From Blasia pusilla (taxonomy: Eukaryota > Marchantiophyta > Marchantiopsida > Blasiales): a stretch of 64,000 nt of DNA. Made by a program: the position numbers and the translations under genes. Positions within the stretch are counted from its first letter, which is position 1, and every line of letters begins with the position of its first letter. Of this stretch, positions 1 through 9,500 are shown piece after piece. The notes under the pieces are model-generated. The model was not told the DNA's origin and ran no database searches. It worked only from the letters and a program-made list of their open reading frames with translations. The DNA is taken from assembly GCA_050084515.1 (NCBI GenBank), contig CM114272.1:5270001-5334000 (forward strand). Direction: 5' to 3'.

Positions 1-300
1 CTTGCACGAGGTTTGTTGAAAAGTTGGAGCCGCTAGGCACGCAACTGCCGTTTTAGATTCTTGGACTAACCAGAAAGTCTGTTCCAAGTCTTGAAGGACT
101 TGCCGTGTTGGGAACCTAGGAATGAGGGAAGGTTGAGCTTGATGAGATGCCGAGTTGGGGACTCGGTAGGTTGGAAGGCCGCTGGACCCAAAGCTAGACT
201 AACATGAGTGTGTTTGGGTGCAGGTGGGCGATGAGAGCGTGTCCTAGTGAACGTACGGTTCCACAACACTAAGATTGACGTTCAAGGAGAGTAGGCGCAT
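1..300. repeat. Possible retroelement LTR remnant
   Basis: No gene is visible. The stretch has scattered similarity to 18600-18800, the leader just upstream of the gag gene of the decayed Ty3 element: both contain a 'ccgtgttgg' block, a 'gagttg/gagaactcgg' block and an 'actaagattgacg / actaggattgag' block in the same order. I read it as an old remnant of the same element family. The match is by eye and weak. Confidence 0.3.
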
Positions 301-479
301 GACACTATTGCTACTAATAATATCATGTAATATGGTACTCCAAGAAAGGCAAGGAACGTGTTCCCGCGAACGCCTTGAGCAACAAAGTTAACCGGCTGGT
401 GTCTCGGCCTGTGATCGGATTCGCTGCGCCACCGAGGGAGATTAGAAAGCCATTGAATGGTAGCTTCTCGTGGTCGCAG

Positions 480-810
480 GTGATACCTCAGTTTCAGTGC
501 GATGGTCAGATCTTTTAGGTTTCTCTGCGGTCGGGATGGCATTGTCGGTTTCTATGCCGTCCAGCCACATGTGAGGACAGAGGTTTACCACGTGAAATAA
601 TTCAAGCTATTAATTATAGAATAAGGGGATTGCGTAGAATGCGCATAAAGAATCGTACTCCGGTGTTTCGGGGTTCGAAATTTGTAATTTAGTGTTGGAA
701 TATTCTGAGGACTGAAACTTCGAAGGTAAGATTGATATACAAAATAAAGAGCCTTAGGTCGATGGTCACGCTTGGAGTGAAAGGGAGCTTCAAACCACCA
801 GTTACATAAG
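480..810. repeat. Segmental duplicate of the flank downstream of dirigent E
   Basis: This stretch matches 14700-15015 almost from end to end, including shared blocks around 'aattcaagctatt', 'gaatgcgcataaagaatcgta' and 'gcttggagtgaaagggagc'. The 14.7-kb copy lies between dirigent genes E and F, so this one marks the left edge of a duplicated dirigent block. Similarity stops near 805, just before a perfect hairpin. No coding potential is visible. Confidence 0.8.
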
Positions 811-826
811 TTAATTGAGAAAACAC

Positions 827-903
827 TGACTTTTTCAAATCAATATGTTGTTAATATGTTGTTGTTCCAGTTGGAACAACAACATATTGATTTGAAAAAG
901 TCA
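827..903. repeat. Perfect 26-bp inverted repeat (hairpin)
   Basis: Bases 827-852 are the exact inverted complement of 878-903. The 25-base centre folds again around a 9-bp arm (GTTGTTCCA/TGGAACAAC). An 11-bp block (AATATGTTGTT) is tandemly doubled on the left arm only. The hairpin sits about 20 bp after the point where similarity to the 15.0-kb duplicate ends, so it may mark a rearrangement junction or the end of a foldback element. Confidence 0.85.
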
Positions 904-3160
904 TACCCTTGGCAAACAAATAGCCATCCTAAATTTATGATACTTAATAAGAACACAGAAGTTTCTTCCCATAACCCCGCTGGGAATTAGGTGAGGTCAT
1001 CACGTGACCTCATAGCGATTAGGGAGGAGAGCCTCTATATGGTTAATCCCATCAGTGATGATGTTATCAACCCAAAGGATAAATAAATCATGATGAATCA
1101 AAAGGTATGGGGAAAAATCCATGTTCTTCCAAGTAAGCGGTGAGTTCTCAAATACCATAGTCGTGGGGATTTTCCCTATATGTTTCATACCTATGAAGGC
1201 CAATATACACAAGAGGTTGAGCAAATACCATGAGAGCATAAAAAAATGTTGTCACGACATCAAAAAATTTTGCCATAAGTGAATGTACAGTAGAAATCCT
1301 CACCAGGTCGTTGCTTATCTTTGCTTATCTCCCTGTCTCTTCTTGGTATATACTCATTTAGAGGGTAGAATAGTTAGACGTGTAACTTGTTACTTGTGTG
1401 ATTTCGCCCTACTCCGCAGCTTTCAAGATGATGCATTGCTTCAATGTGATTTCGTAGAGCTCCAGTATTTGAAGAGTATGTAATGCGAGAGAGTATGAGC
1501 TAACAGTATAAAACTCTCATCAAAACGAGGAGGAACGCCTTAATTAGTGTGCAGAAATAGTGGAAGAATAGAAGGTGTGTGCCAAAGTGGCATCAATATC
1601 TTAAAGGTGTAATTGCGGTGAGGAGGACAGTGGCAAGAAGAGGAATCACAGTAGGAATCCTTTCAAGAGCACGAGGACCAGATTTTTCACCACGAGGTAG
1701 TGTTTCAAATGGAATGGAACATATGAAATTGGACTTATATGAAGAGATGACCACAGATGCGCAATAGGAGAAACCAGTGCAGGATTAACACAGCCTCGCC
1801 TTATAAGAGGGTAATTTCGATAGCTGGAGCCCTTTTAGTGATCAAATCATCTGAACTCTAAACAATGAGTAGGATTAAAAGATGCCGAGTGAGTAATGCT
1901 GCAGCCTTGCCGGTGTAGATAGATAGTGGATGACCATATGGCTACCAAACTCCTCTTCAATTGTGGATGAATATTGATTGGCAATGGAAAAAAAATGTTC
2001 AAAAACAATGACTGTTTTGCATCGTAAACAAGAAATCCTAGCTTTAGTAGTCCTCAATAAAATAAATTTTGTTACCTAAAGAGTTGATTTAGCAAACATG
2101 TACTCGCCAGAAAGGCAGAAGGTCAGATATTTTGCAGACTTGATTTAGTAATACAGCAAGGCTCTAGGATCGGTAATTCGAATATGTTCTTGCTTAATAA
2201 AATGCTTCCTACTATCAATGGGCTGTCATCCGTTGAAGCAATGTGGTGAAGCTAAATGGATGAGCTCACACAACTTAGATTTTTGTAGCACAAGCAAAAT
2301 CCTCTTGGAGATTCTATGACCAATTTGGAGTTCGAGATTGTATAAAGTCCTGTATGGCAGATTGTATGATGAATTTGGAACTAGAAAATGGCTGGAATAG
2401 AGCGTTAATATATCCATATTGGCTCTGCCCCTTGTTATGGAAATTGGAGACGAAATGTAATTGACCATATCATCTTGCCATTGCAAGAGTGGTGATTGGC
2501 TACTAATCCAAGACTTTCTGACTTTTTTATTTTATTTTATTGAATATTGAATAAAGTGAGATTACTTTGGAAGGATCGGAGCATTACATGATTCAATGTC
2601 CACTTCATATTGAATTTTCTGCATAGTAGGTATATTAGGTGGACGTAATAACAAGAAGGCCAGCTTTTTCTTTTTTTTCCCATCATGGAGGCATTGCGTA
2701 TAACACGCTTCTTGAATCAGCTGGGATTGGGATCCCCGTGCACGGGGATGCATTGCATTTGCTCGACCAGAGGATCAATTTCCTCTCTAGATACAGAAAA
2801 TTCCATATCTTCTTCCCAATTGTGGTATTTATGTATCCATCTTTGGGTTTCATAATGAGTTTTGACACTTGAGGAATGATATTTTCGTAAGAGATTGAAT
2901 GTGTGGCCGGCAAGCAGATATAATTACGCGTGCTTTAGCCATGTGGACCTTCACCCACCTAATCGCGTTCATCCATCCTGGTATACACAAACTTCCAAAG
3001 GCAACTTGCAATCGCTAGCTGCCAATCATAATTTATAACACATAATTTATTCCCTCATAACAGTTCTTGTGATTTTTAAAAAACAAACTAAGATGTGTGT
3101 ATCAAATGAGCGAACTCAGAAGAATTTCTTCACAATGTTCTTGCATGGAGTATGCATTTT
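904..3160. other. Insertion-like stretch without recognisable gene
   Basis: This 2.2-kb stretch interrupts the alignment between the 0.5-4.6 kb block and the 14.7-16.4 kb block, where the equivalent interval is only about 150 bp. Open frames are short (under 95 codons), occur on both strands and match nothing I know. One 18-bp perfect palindrome (ATCCCCGTGCACGGGGAT) lies at 2732-2749. It could be a decayed transposon, but I found no terminal repeats. Confidence 0.5.
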
Positions 3161-4356
3161 GCATGTTCTATTTCCGGAGTTTCATATCCAGCTTCATTCA
3201 ACCCGCAGAATATTTGAGGACATGAAACTCCGGAAATGTATCAGGATAACGATTGGAACCACGCTCCTAGACACATTCCTGAGCTTGGATGAGCGAAATG
3301 GTGTTTCTTCAGAAGCGTGTGAGAGTGAACGGCATAGTTCGAGCTGGTGTTGAATTTCTGTGACTGCATATATTTATTTACGATTGGGTTATGTGTATCC
3401 ATCGATCAAATGGAAGCTACCGTTTCCAGTTCTGTTTAGTTCTTCCTTGAATTATGCACCAAAGAATGTTGAATTCAACGCAACAATTACTCTCGGTCTA
3501 CATATACTTACAAGTGCTCACCGACTTCGAGTTCTTCACGAATCCGAGATCCATCAGACGGAAGAGATCAGTTTTACTGACGAGAATAGAAACTCGGCCA
3601 TGAGTTAATGGCCAGTCCCCAAAATCATATGCTTTACTGCTAATCGTTGTCATCGAGTGAAGAGAACCTAATGTTACGATGCTGTTTTGTAACAAAAGGA
3701 GCTTTGTGTCACGTTTTGATGCTCTCGAGATTCATAGAGGGCTGACATTGCTCCCGCTGGTATTAATCTCACCTCAGATGTGCGCGACCACAAATTAAAC
3801 GGTTACTCGTTGCAGACAAGCTCGTAATCTTAATAGGTGAGCTTAGTCTTAATCCTTACCCAACTACACGGAAATTCACGAAAAAAAGAGACATTAGAGA
3901 AATAGAAAGCGAGTCACAACTCCGGACAGCTTGAAAAGAGTTTCGACAGCTCGTTAAAGGCCTTACAGAAATTCTATCGTGATATGGTCTTCTGGTATGT
4001 CTCCCAGGTGGTAAAGAGAATTCAGAGCGCAGGAACCGGCGCAATACAACTTCTCAGGAGAGTGCTGGATGGATATCTGTGACAGAGCGCAAAGCGAGAA
4101 GTGAAAGAGATTCGTGATTTATTTTCTCTTCAGAAGCTGGTAAAAGGCTCCAGACTTCTGGCACTTGGCAGAAGCGCCAGATTCTAGAGAACGCCTCACA
4201 TCGGGATAAACCGTGTTAAATCCTTCACACGAATCTAGATCTATCTCTACACAACCCACGAATCGAAGGTAAGGTAGGATCCTCCCCCAGACCGAAATAA
4301 GTCCTGGATAGGGAGATTCACTCGCCAGTCGCTCAATCTAGAGTTGCCATTTGGAA
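3160..4356. repeat. Duplicated 3' flank of dirigent A (matches 15080-16190)
   Basis: This stretch aligns with the downstream flank of dirigent F. Shared blocks include 'ggaaccacgctcctagac', 'aaatggtgtttc.tcagaagcgtgtga', 'atcaaatggaagctaccgttt' and 'atcgtgatatggtcttctg'. A similar but more diverged copy lies at 5420-6055 behind dirigent B. Open frames here differ between copies and are not conserved, so I treat the stretch as non-coding. Confidence 0.8.
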
Positions 4357-4560
4357 CAACTAATGCAACTGAGACCCGTCATCATTAATCTCCACCTCGC
4401 CGATCACCCTGTAAGCGTCTCCACCACGAACCCTCTCGTATCTCACCGTACCAGCTAGCTCCCCGCTTCCACCGACGATGGTTCCTCTGGTTCTGACCTG
4501 ACCGTTCTCCAGGTTCCAAAGACCGCGGAGGTGGAGCTGAGCATTGGCGAATCTCCTAGG
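4357..4560 (-). pseudogene. Dirigent-like A, 3' fragment
   Basis: Only the C-terminal third of a dirigent-like protein remains. It reads from RRFANAQLHLRGLW through IVGGSG to VEINDDGSQLH and a TAG stop, matching the ends of copies E and F. A small deletion removes the usual QELA before IVGG and garbles the preceding residues. Similarity ends abruptly at about 4560, where the sequence turns into unrelated AT-rich DNA, so signal peptide, N-terminal half and promoter are all missing. It cannot make a dirigent protein. It is the relic of a minus-strand copy equivalent to F. Confidence 0.85.
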
Positions 4561-4604
4561 GCAAGAGCCAAACTCCAGGAGGTTTGGTGGCACGCGAGTT
4601 TGCA

Positions 4605-5340
4605 CTTTCGTGAAAAACAGAAAAGAAATTCAAAATTAATTTCATATTTTTATGTTTTATCACTCAAGCATAGTTCGCAAGAACAAGATTTCTAGATTTC
4701 ATGTAGATTTCTAGAACATATATATAGCATTCATATATGAGCATGTGTTGTATGTAGCATGCAACGATGCTTGATGATTCTAGATTTCATGTAGATTTCT
4801 AGAACATATATGCAGCATATGTTGTATGTAGCATTCAACATATATGCAGCATTCATAGTACTATATAAATTTTATTTTTATATAGTACGAAAATATGAGA
4901 GATCACATTATTATATGTAATTTTTCTTTTCATTTAGGTAGATTCTTATTCCCATTTAGTATGAGTAAGATAAAAAGTAAAAATTTGTAGAGTAAAGACA
5001 ATCCACGGTAAAATTTCCATCCACAAGAATCTCCAAGGTCTCCTACCCAAATAGGGCCCAATTAGAGAAATTTAAAAACATACTTGTTTAGAGAGATAAT
5101 ACGGATGATTAAGGAAGAATTAATTCCTAGCATGTTCTATTAGCATTTGCCGCGGACTATGGGAATGAGAGTTCTGGAACATAACTAGTGGGTTTACTAG
5201 TGCTTATCGACTTGGATCTCAAAAATCCGAAATCCAAACCTAAGACCTCTTTTTCACCTATAGCTAGACTAGAAGCTCATGAGTTTCAGTCCCCACGATA
5301 AAATCCCTGACTTCTGAAGCGTAGGGAGGTCTTCACGGAA
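4605..5340. other. AT-rich insertion upstream of truncated dirigent A
   Basis: No gene is visible. The stretch contains a 32-bp direct repeat (4691-4722 and 4779-4810) and AT-rich dyads near 4859-4888. It replaces the 5' half of dirigent A, so it is either inserted DNA or filler at a deletion junction. Dirigent-flank similarity resumes at about 5420. Confidence 0.5.
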
Positions 5341-6054
5341 TCGGGGCGCTCGGGGCGCTCTTGCACCCCCCCTACTTGGATAACGATCCAATCATTGTGG
5401 AGTCACGAGAGCGTGAAGATCTTCCGGCAAGAACCTTCTGTCACGTTTTGATGCCCTCATTCGTACACCTTTCTCTTCAAATAATACTTTTTTCTGCAAA
5501 TTCTCCGTTTATTCTATAATTGATGCCAGTCTTATGCTCGTGCTCCTATGCTCGTGCCTAAATTAGACTGTTACGCCTTTCCCGACTCACGGACATTCAA
5601 GGAAACCAAGAAACATGAAATAGAAAGTGAGTCACAACTCTGGACAGCGCCACCCAAGCTGGAAGGCAGGTTCGACAACCGGCTGAGCGATGTAACACAA
5701 ATTTTATCGTGATATGGTCCTCTGCTATGCCTCCAAGGTAGAGCGAACAGAATTGAGAGTGGAGGATCAGGAGAGTGCTACATGGATATGAACACAGCAA
5801 GAAGTAGAAAGATTCATGATTTATTTATGTCGTGAAGAATTGGAAGGAGGTGCACAGATAACAGACAACGCCTCCCATCGGGAGAAACTATGTAACTCCT
5901 TCACACGAATCTAGCTCTATCTCTCTGCAACCCACAAATCGAAGCTATGTAGGATATGCCGAGCCCAGCACATTCATCTTATGCCAATCTTCCCCATATC
6001 GAAATGCGTCCTGGATCGGACAAATCACTCGCCAGCCTCTCATTCTAGAGTTAC

Positions 6055-6654
6055 TTGTGCAACTGAGACGCATCATCGTTAATCTCGACCTCGCCGACCA
6101 CCCTGTAAGCGTTTCCACCACGAACCCTCTCGTATCTCACGATACCCCGCGCACCAGCTAGCCCCCGCTTCCACCGACGATGGCGAGCTCCTGGTTCCTC
6201 TGGTCCTGACCGTTCTCCAAGTTCCAAAGACCGCGGAGGTGGAGCTGAGCATTGGCGAATCTCCTACCCTGGTCAGATCTGTCTCCTGGTCATTGATCTC
6301 CACGTCCTGGAACTGGATGCTGGAAACCTCATGAACCTGGTTCTCGTTGGCGTAGAAGTAGAGACCGCTGACGGTGGCTTGGTGCTCGGAGTTGCGATCC
6401 TCCCTCTTGGTCGCCCTGTTGGAGTACACGACACCCCTGCCGGCGTCTCTGTCCCTGCCGTTGTCCCTGCCGCCGTTGGATCGGGGTCCGAACACCTCCA
6501 CCTCGTTGGAATCTCGATCAGAATCGCGATCGGTCTGCTCGTATATTTCGAAGCGGACGGTCTGCCTTTCACGTCTGTCATCAGCTTGCACCAGGCACAC
6601 GCTGGCCAGCATTACGCAGCCGGCCAGAATCAAGAGCATGTCACCGCGAGTCAT
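6055..6654 (-). pseudogene. Dirigent-like B, frameshifted
   Basis: It starts with an ATG (complement of 6652-6654), followed by a signal peptide like that of E and F (LLILAGCVMLASVCLVQA). The acidic/arginine linker and the VSGLYFYANENQVHEVSSIQFQDVEI core are intact. After EINDQ one G is missing from a GGG run, so the frame leaves the family sequence and RRFANAQ...IVGGSGG is read out of frame. A second one-base loss lies in the poly-G just before the LAGARG codons. The usual TAG is also changed. The predicted 191-residue product therefore has a foreign C-terminus. B keeps promoter and intron structure and diverges from C. Either it is a recent pseudogene or the shifts are sequencing errors in G runs. 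Confidence 0.8.
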
Positions 6655-6683
6655 GGTTGCAAATCCGTGATAATTTCTAGAGT

Positions 6684-7260
6684 CTGCACAAGCATACGAT
6701 TAGTGAGGATTGAAGTAGTGCCTGCAACCTCACATTCAGAAAGCGTTGTTACATTCGTAGACGGCAAGCAGAATTCAAATACATCACGGATCCTATCGTA
6801 GCTAGCTTAAGTTCCATGAAATGCTTCACTCAATTAAGTTTTAATCTCACATCGAGCACTCTTGGTCAAGAACCAAAACTCGCAAAACTGAACTAGAATT
6901 GGAATTAATCTCACATCACGTCCTCTTGAAGTGTAAAGACCTCGTAAAACTAGACTCCATGCCAGTTGAAATTCTCGTCATCAGTCATGCAGCGCGGAGT
7001 TCCATGGAGAATTCTTCCTCAGAGATTAAAAGTGAGATGAGACTAATGAAAGAAACAAGCTATCTAAAATGTTGCAGCAGAGTGTGTGGAGAAGGAGACT
7101 GTACAGCTACAAACTCTTATGCAACGTCAAGATGAAACAGTGGTTACGGCATAGACGAATTAAGCAAGATATACAGGGACGACAATCAATCAACATTTGT
7201 AATAAATAGTGGTCTAGACTAAGATGTAGACACAAGACCGATTCAGACGAGTTCACTCAC
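6684..7260 (-). other. 5'UTR intron of dirigent B
   Basis: On the minus strand a donor AGCTT|GTGAGTGAAC (intron starts at 7260) and an acceptor TTGTGCAG (ends at 6684) bracket 577 bp. The first is about 75 bp below the TATA-like box and the second about 30 bp above the ATG. The same two sites and nearly the same length (576 bp) occur in copy F, which supports a real leader intron. It is inferred from sequence only. Confidence 0.65.
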
Positions 7261-7334
7261 AAGCTTCTGACCAATGATTGGAATAGTTCTGGAAGCTGAA
7301 GTACAAGTGATGAAATGTATCGTATCTCAACGGG

Positions 7335-7342
7335 TATTTATG
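7335..7342 (-). promoter_or_regulatory. Degenerate TATA box of dirigent B
   Basis: The minus strand reads CATAAATA where copy F has TATAAATA in the same context (CCGGAG...CAG/CAGCATAAATACCCG). The first base of the TATA box has changed, which may weaken transcription of B. Confidence 0.6.
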
Positions 7343-7452
7343 CTGACTCCGGTCTCGAGCGGAGTCCGCTCGTGCAAACCAAGAGCAGTATATTCCCCCT
7401 TCCATGATACGTGTTTCTTCGAGTAGAAGTCCGTCCGCTCGTCACAACCGAC

Positions 7453-7487
7453 AGTAACGGCGCGTGAAACTGTCACGCGCCGTTACT
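7453..7487. repeat. Perfect 15-bp hairpin between divergent dirigents B and C
   Basis: AGTAACGGCGCGTGA and its exact inverted complement are separated by AACTG. An equivalent 20-bp-arm version with one mismatch lies in the same place upstream of F (17584-17628). Only one arm is present upstream of E (12911-12930). The surrounding 'ctcgtcacaaccga.agtaacgg' block is conserved in all three, so it may be a shared regulatory element. Confidence 0.85.
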
Positions 7488-7499
7488 TTCTTGAAATGA

Positions 7500-8300
7500 T
7501 CTTCTCAGATTGCAAGTTTATGATGGCTTAGTCTTCTTTAGACCGTTGAATACAAAACAGAGTCATTGGGGGAACGCCCAAGCGGCCAGGTTGCAATAAT
7601 AATAGCAAAAAGAATCCTTCATCAGGTTCTTTCCTATTTGTGCTGGCAGTGAAATGGGCCTCCTTACAACTCCTTGACTAGGACTGATCCTATGACATGG
7701 TGAAGCCGAGATCCAGATTTGCAACATTTTTGGTTGAACCTCAGCCAGGTCTCAGCCTACCAATATCTGTTCTTTTCTTAACTTTCAGTAGAAACATAAG
7801 GTTTGTGGGAGTGGCCCGCGGGATAACTCCAAGCCATCGATAAGTTTCCTGACGGGGTTCTTATATTTTCCCTTTCATTGGATGTGTTGTCCTTTCAGTT
7901 TGAAGGTATGAACACCTTCCCTCGTGGAAAGCCAGCATCGCTTCCCGAATCGAGTTTAGTACTGCGCCATAGCCATACAGTCAGAACAGAGACATTCTAC
8001 TAATGAATCCGTGGACGGGCGGCATATCCTTGGATGGACGACTTACGTCCCGTATTTTCAGGCACAGTGCAACCGGCCATTTCTCATAGGTCGCGGATCC
8101 ACCCTATCCGTTATCAGTCTATCCGTTATCACATGACTTATCTTAAGAGTATTTCTCGTAGTATTCGAAGGTTCGGTGCCAAACATGCCGTACTCCTGTA
8201 TCTGGGCTTAATTTGTAAAAGTATGTGCCACGTATTTTGTACCCATGGCCTTGGTTTCTTAGCGAGCTGAAATTAGCTACTCTTTGTCAGCACGTACCAC
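7500..8300. other. Shared upstream region of divergent pair B/C
   Basis: No gene is seen. Bases 7500-7835 match 17795-18110 (upstream of F). Bases 7975-8300 match 29015-29368 (upstream of G). F and G are thus the same kind of divergent pair as B and C, now separated by inserted transposons. An 11-bp repeat (CTATCCGTTATC) is tandemly arranged at about 8101-8130. Confidence 0.7.
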
Positions 8301-8320
8301 GCGCCCAAGAGCGGAGTCCG

Positions 8321-8328
8321 TATAAATA
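8321..8328 (+). promoter_or_regulatory. TATA box of dirigent C
   Basis: TATAAATA lies about 75 bp above a donor-like CTTG|GTAAGT-type site, followed by a 5'UTR intron and the start codon of C. The same TATAAATAaCCG context occurs in E (13041) and, on the other strand, in F (17471). Confidence 0.75.
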
Positions 8329-8403
8329 ACCGCCAAGATCAGATGCAATTCACGAATTCCAGTTGCGCTTTGGAGATCCATCTAAATTCGCAACCATACG
8401 CTT

Positions 8404-8840
8404 GTAAGTACTCCTTTCTCTATCTTTGATTGATTGATGGACGCAGTAGATGTGGGTTTTGCGAAGGTGTACAAGTCCGATATAAGTAGGTGTTCGATAA
8501 TATGTTTTCTGGCTGAGCCTAATTTGTCGATGTCGTCATTAGTTCAAGAAAGAGAGCTATTCTAGCTGCAGCATTGGAATTGAGCCTTTTTACCACACTT
8601 GTGTCCTTCAATTAAAATGACCACAGTTTTCAAGGAACTCTTGGTATTCTAGGTTGATTTTCTACAGTTCTTCAATTTCAGAGTATATCGATTGGTATGT
8701 CCTCCATGACAGTCGTGTATGTTTGTATGTTTGGGGAGTACTGAAACTGAGGTCAACACTCGATTCTAGTCTAGTGAAGGTCTATGACATTGTGCTAAGG
8801 TACATTGTCCGTGATTATTACTAATCACACGCTTGTCCAG
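8404..8840 (+). other. 5'UTR intron of dirigent C
   Basis: The donor is GTAAGTACTCC at 8404. The acceptor is GCTTGTCCAG ending at 8840, the counterpart of the GCTTGTGCAG of F; a second CAG at 8858 could also serve. The intron interior is copied at 37948-38460 in the relic copy G, and a piece of it lies inverted at 11823-11950 next to fragment D. Confidence 0.6.
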
Positions 8841-8868
8841 ACTTACGTCCGCCTGCAGATTTGTCACC

Positions 8869-9500
8869 ATGGGCCGCGGTAACATGCTCTTGATTCTGGC
8901 CGGATGCGTGATGCTCGCCAGCTTGTGCGTGGCGCAAGCCGACAGACGTGGAGCACAGACCATCCGCTTCGAGATATATCAGCAGCAGGCTGCTGATGGA
9001 GATTCTGATCGCGATTCCAATGAGGTGAACGTTTTCGGACCCAGATCAAACGATGGAAGGGACAACGGCAGGGACAGAGAGGCCGGGAGGGGGGTCGTGT
9101 TCTCCAACAGGGCGACAAAGAGAGAGGATCGCAACTCCCAGCACCAAGCCACCGTCAGCGGTCTCTACTTCTACGCCAACGAGAACCAGGTTCACGAGGT
9201 TTCTAGCATCCAGTTCCAGGACGTGGAGATCAACGACCAGGAGACCATTCTGATCAGGGAAGGAGGTTAGCCAATGCTCAGCTGCACCTCCGTGGTCTGT
9301 GGAACTTGGAGAACGGTGAAGACCAGAGGAACCAGGAGCTCACAATCGTCGGTGGAAGCGGGGGACTTGCTGGTGCTCGCGGTACCGTGAGATATGAGAG
9401 GGTTCGTGGTGGAAACGCTTACAGGGTGGTCGGAGAAGTCCAGATTAATGATGACCGGTCTGAATTGTACAAGTTGTCTGAAATGGCAGCTGTAGCGTGA
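8869..9500 (+). pseudogene. Dirigent-like C, frameshifted
   Basis: The ATG at 8869 follows a signal peptide pattern (LLILAGCVMLASLCVAQA). The dirigent core VSGLYFYANENQVHEVSSIQFQDVEI is intact. As in copy B, one G is missing after EINDQ, and the reading frame stops at 9268-9270, giving about 133 residues. The lost half (LTIVGGSGGLAGARGTVRYERVRGGN...) is preserved in another frame at 9306-9470, and the normal stop has been lost. Several substitutions relative to E and F (GRGN for TRGN, a QQQAAD insertion) show it is an older copy. Promoter and intron look intact. The product would lack the second half of the beta-barrel, so it is probably non-functional. Confidence 0.8.

Noticed and set aside
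6331-6801. Open frames antisense to dirigent genes (also near 13488-14024 and 16377-16925)
   Set aside because: They mirror the GC-rich dirigent exons, recur only because the exons are duplicated, and lack their own start context or domains.
8833-8868. Upstream start for dirigent C (and 13596 for E)
   Set aside because: These codons lie in or at the 5'UTR-intron acceptor; the family MxRGNMLL start and signal peptide begin at 8869 and 13623.
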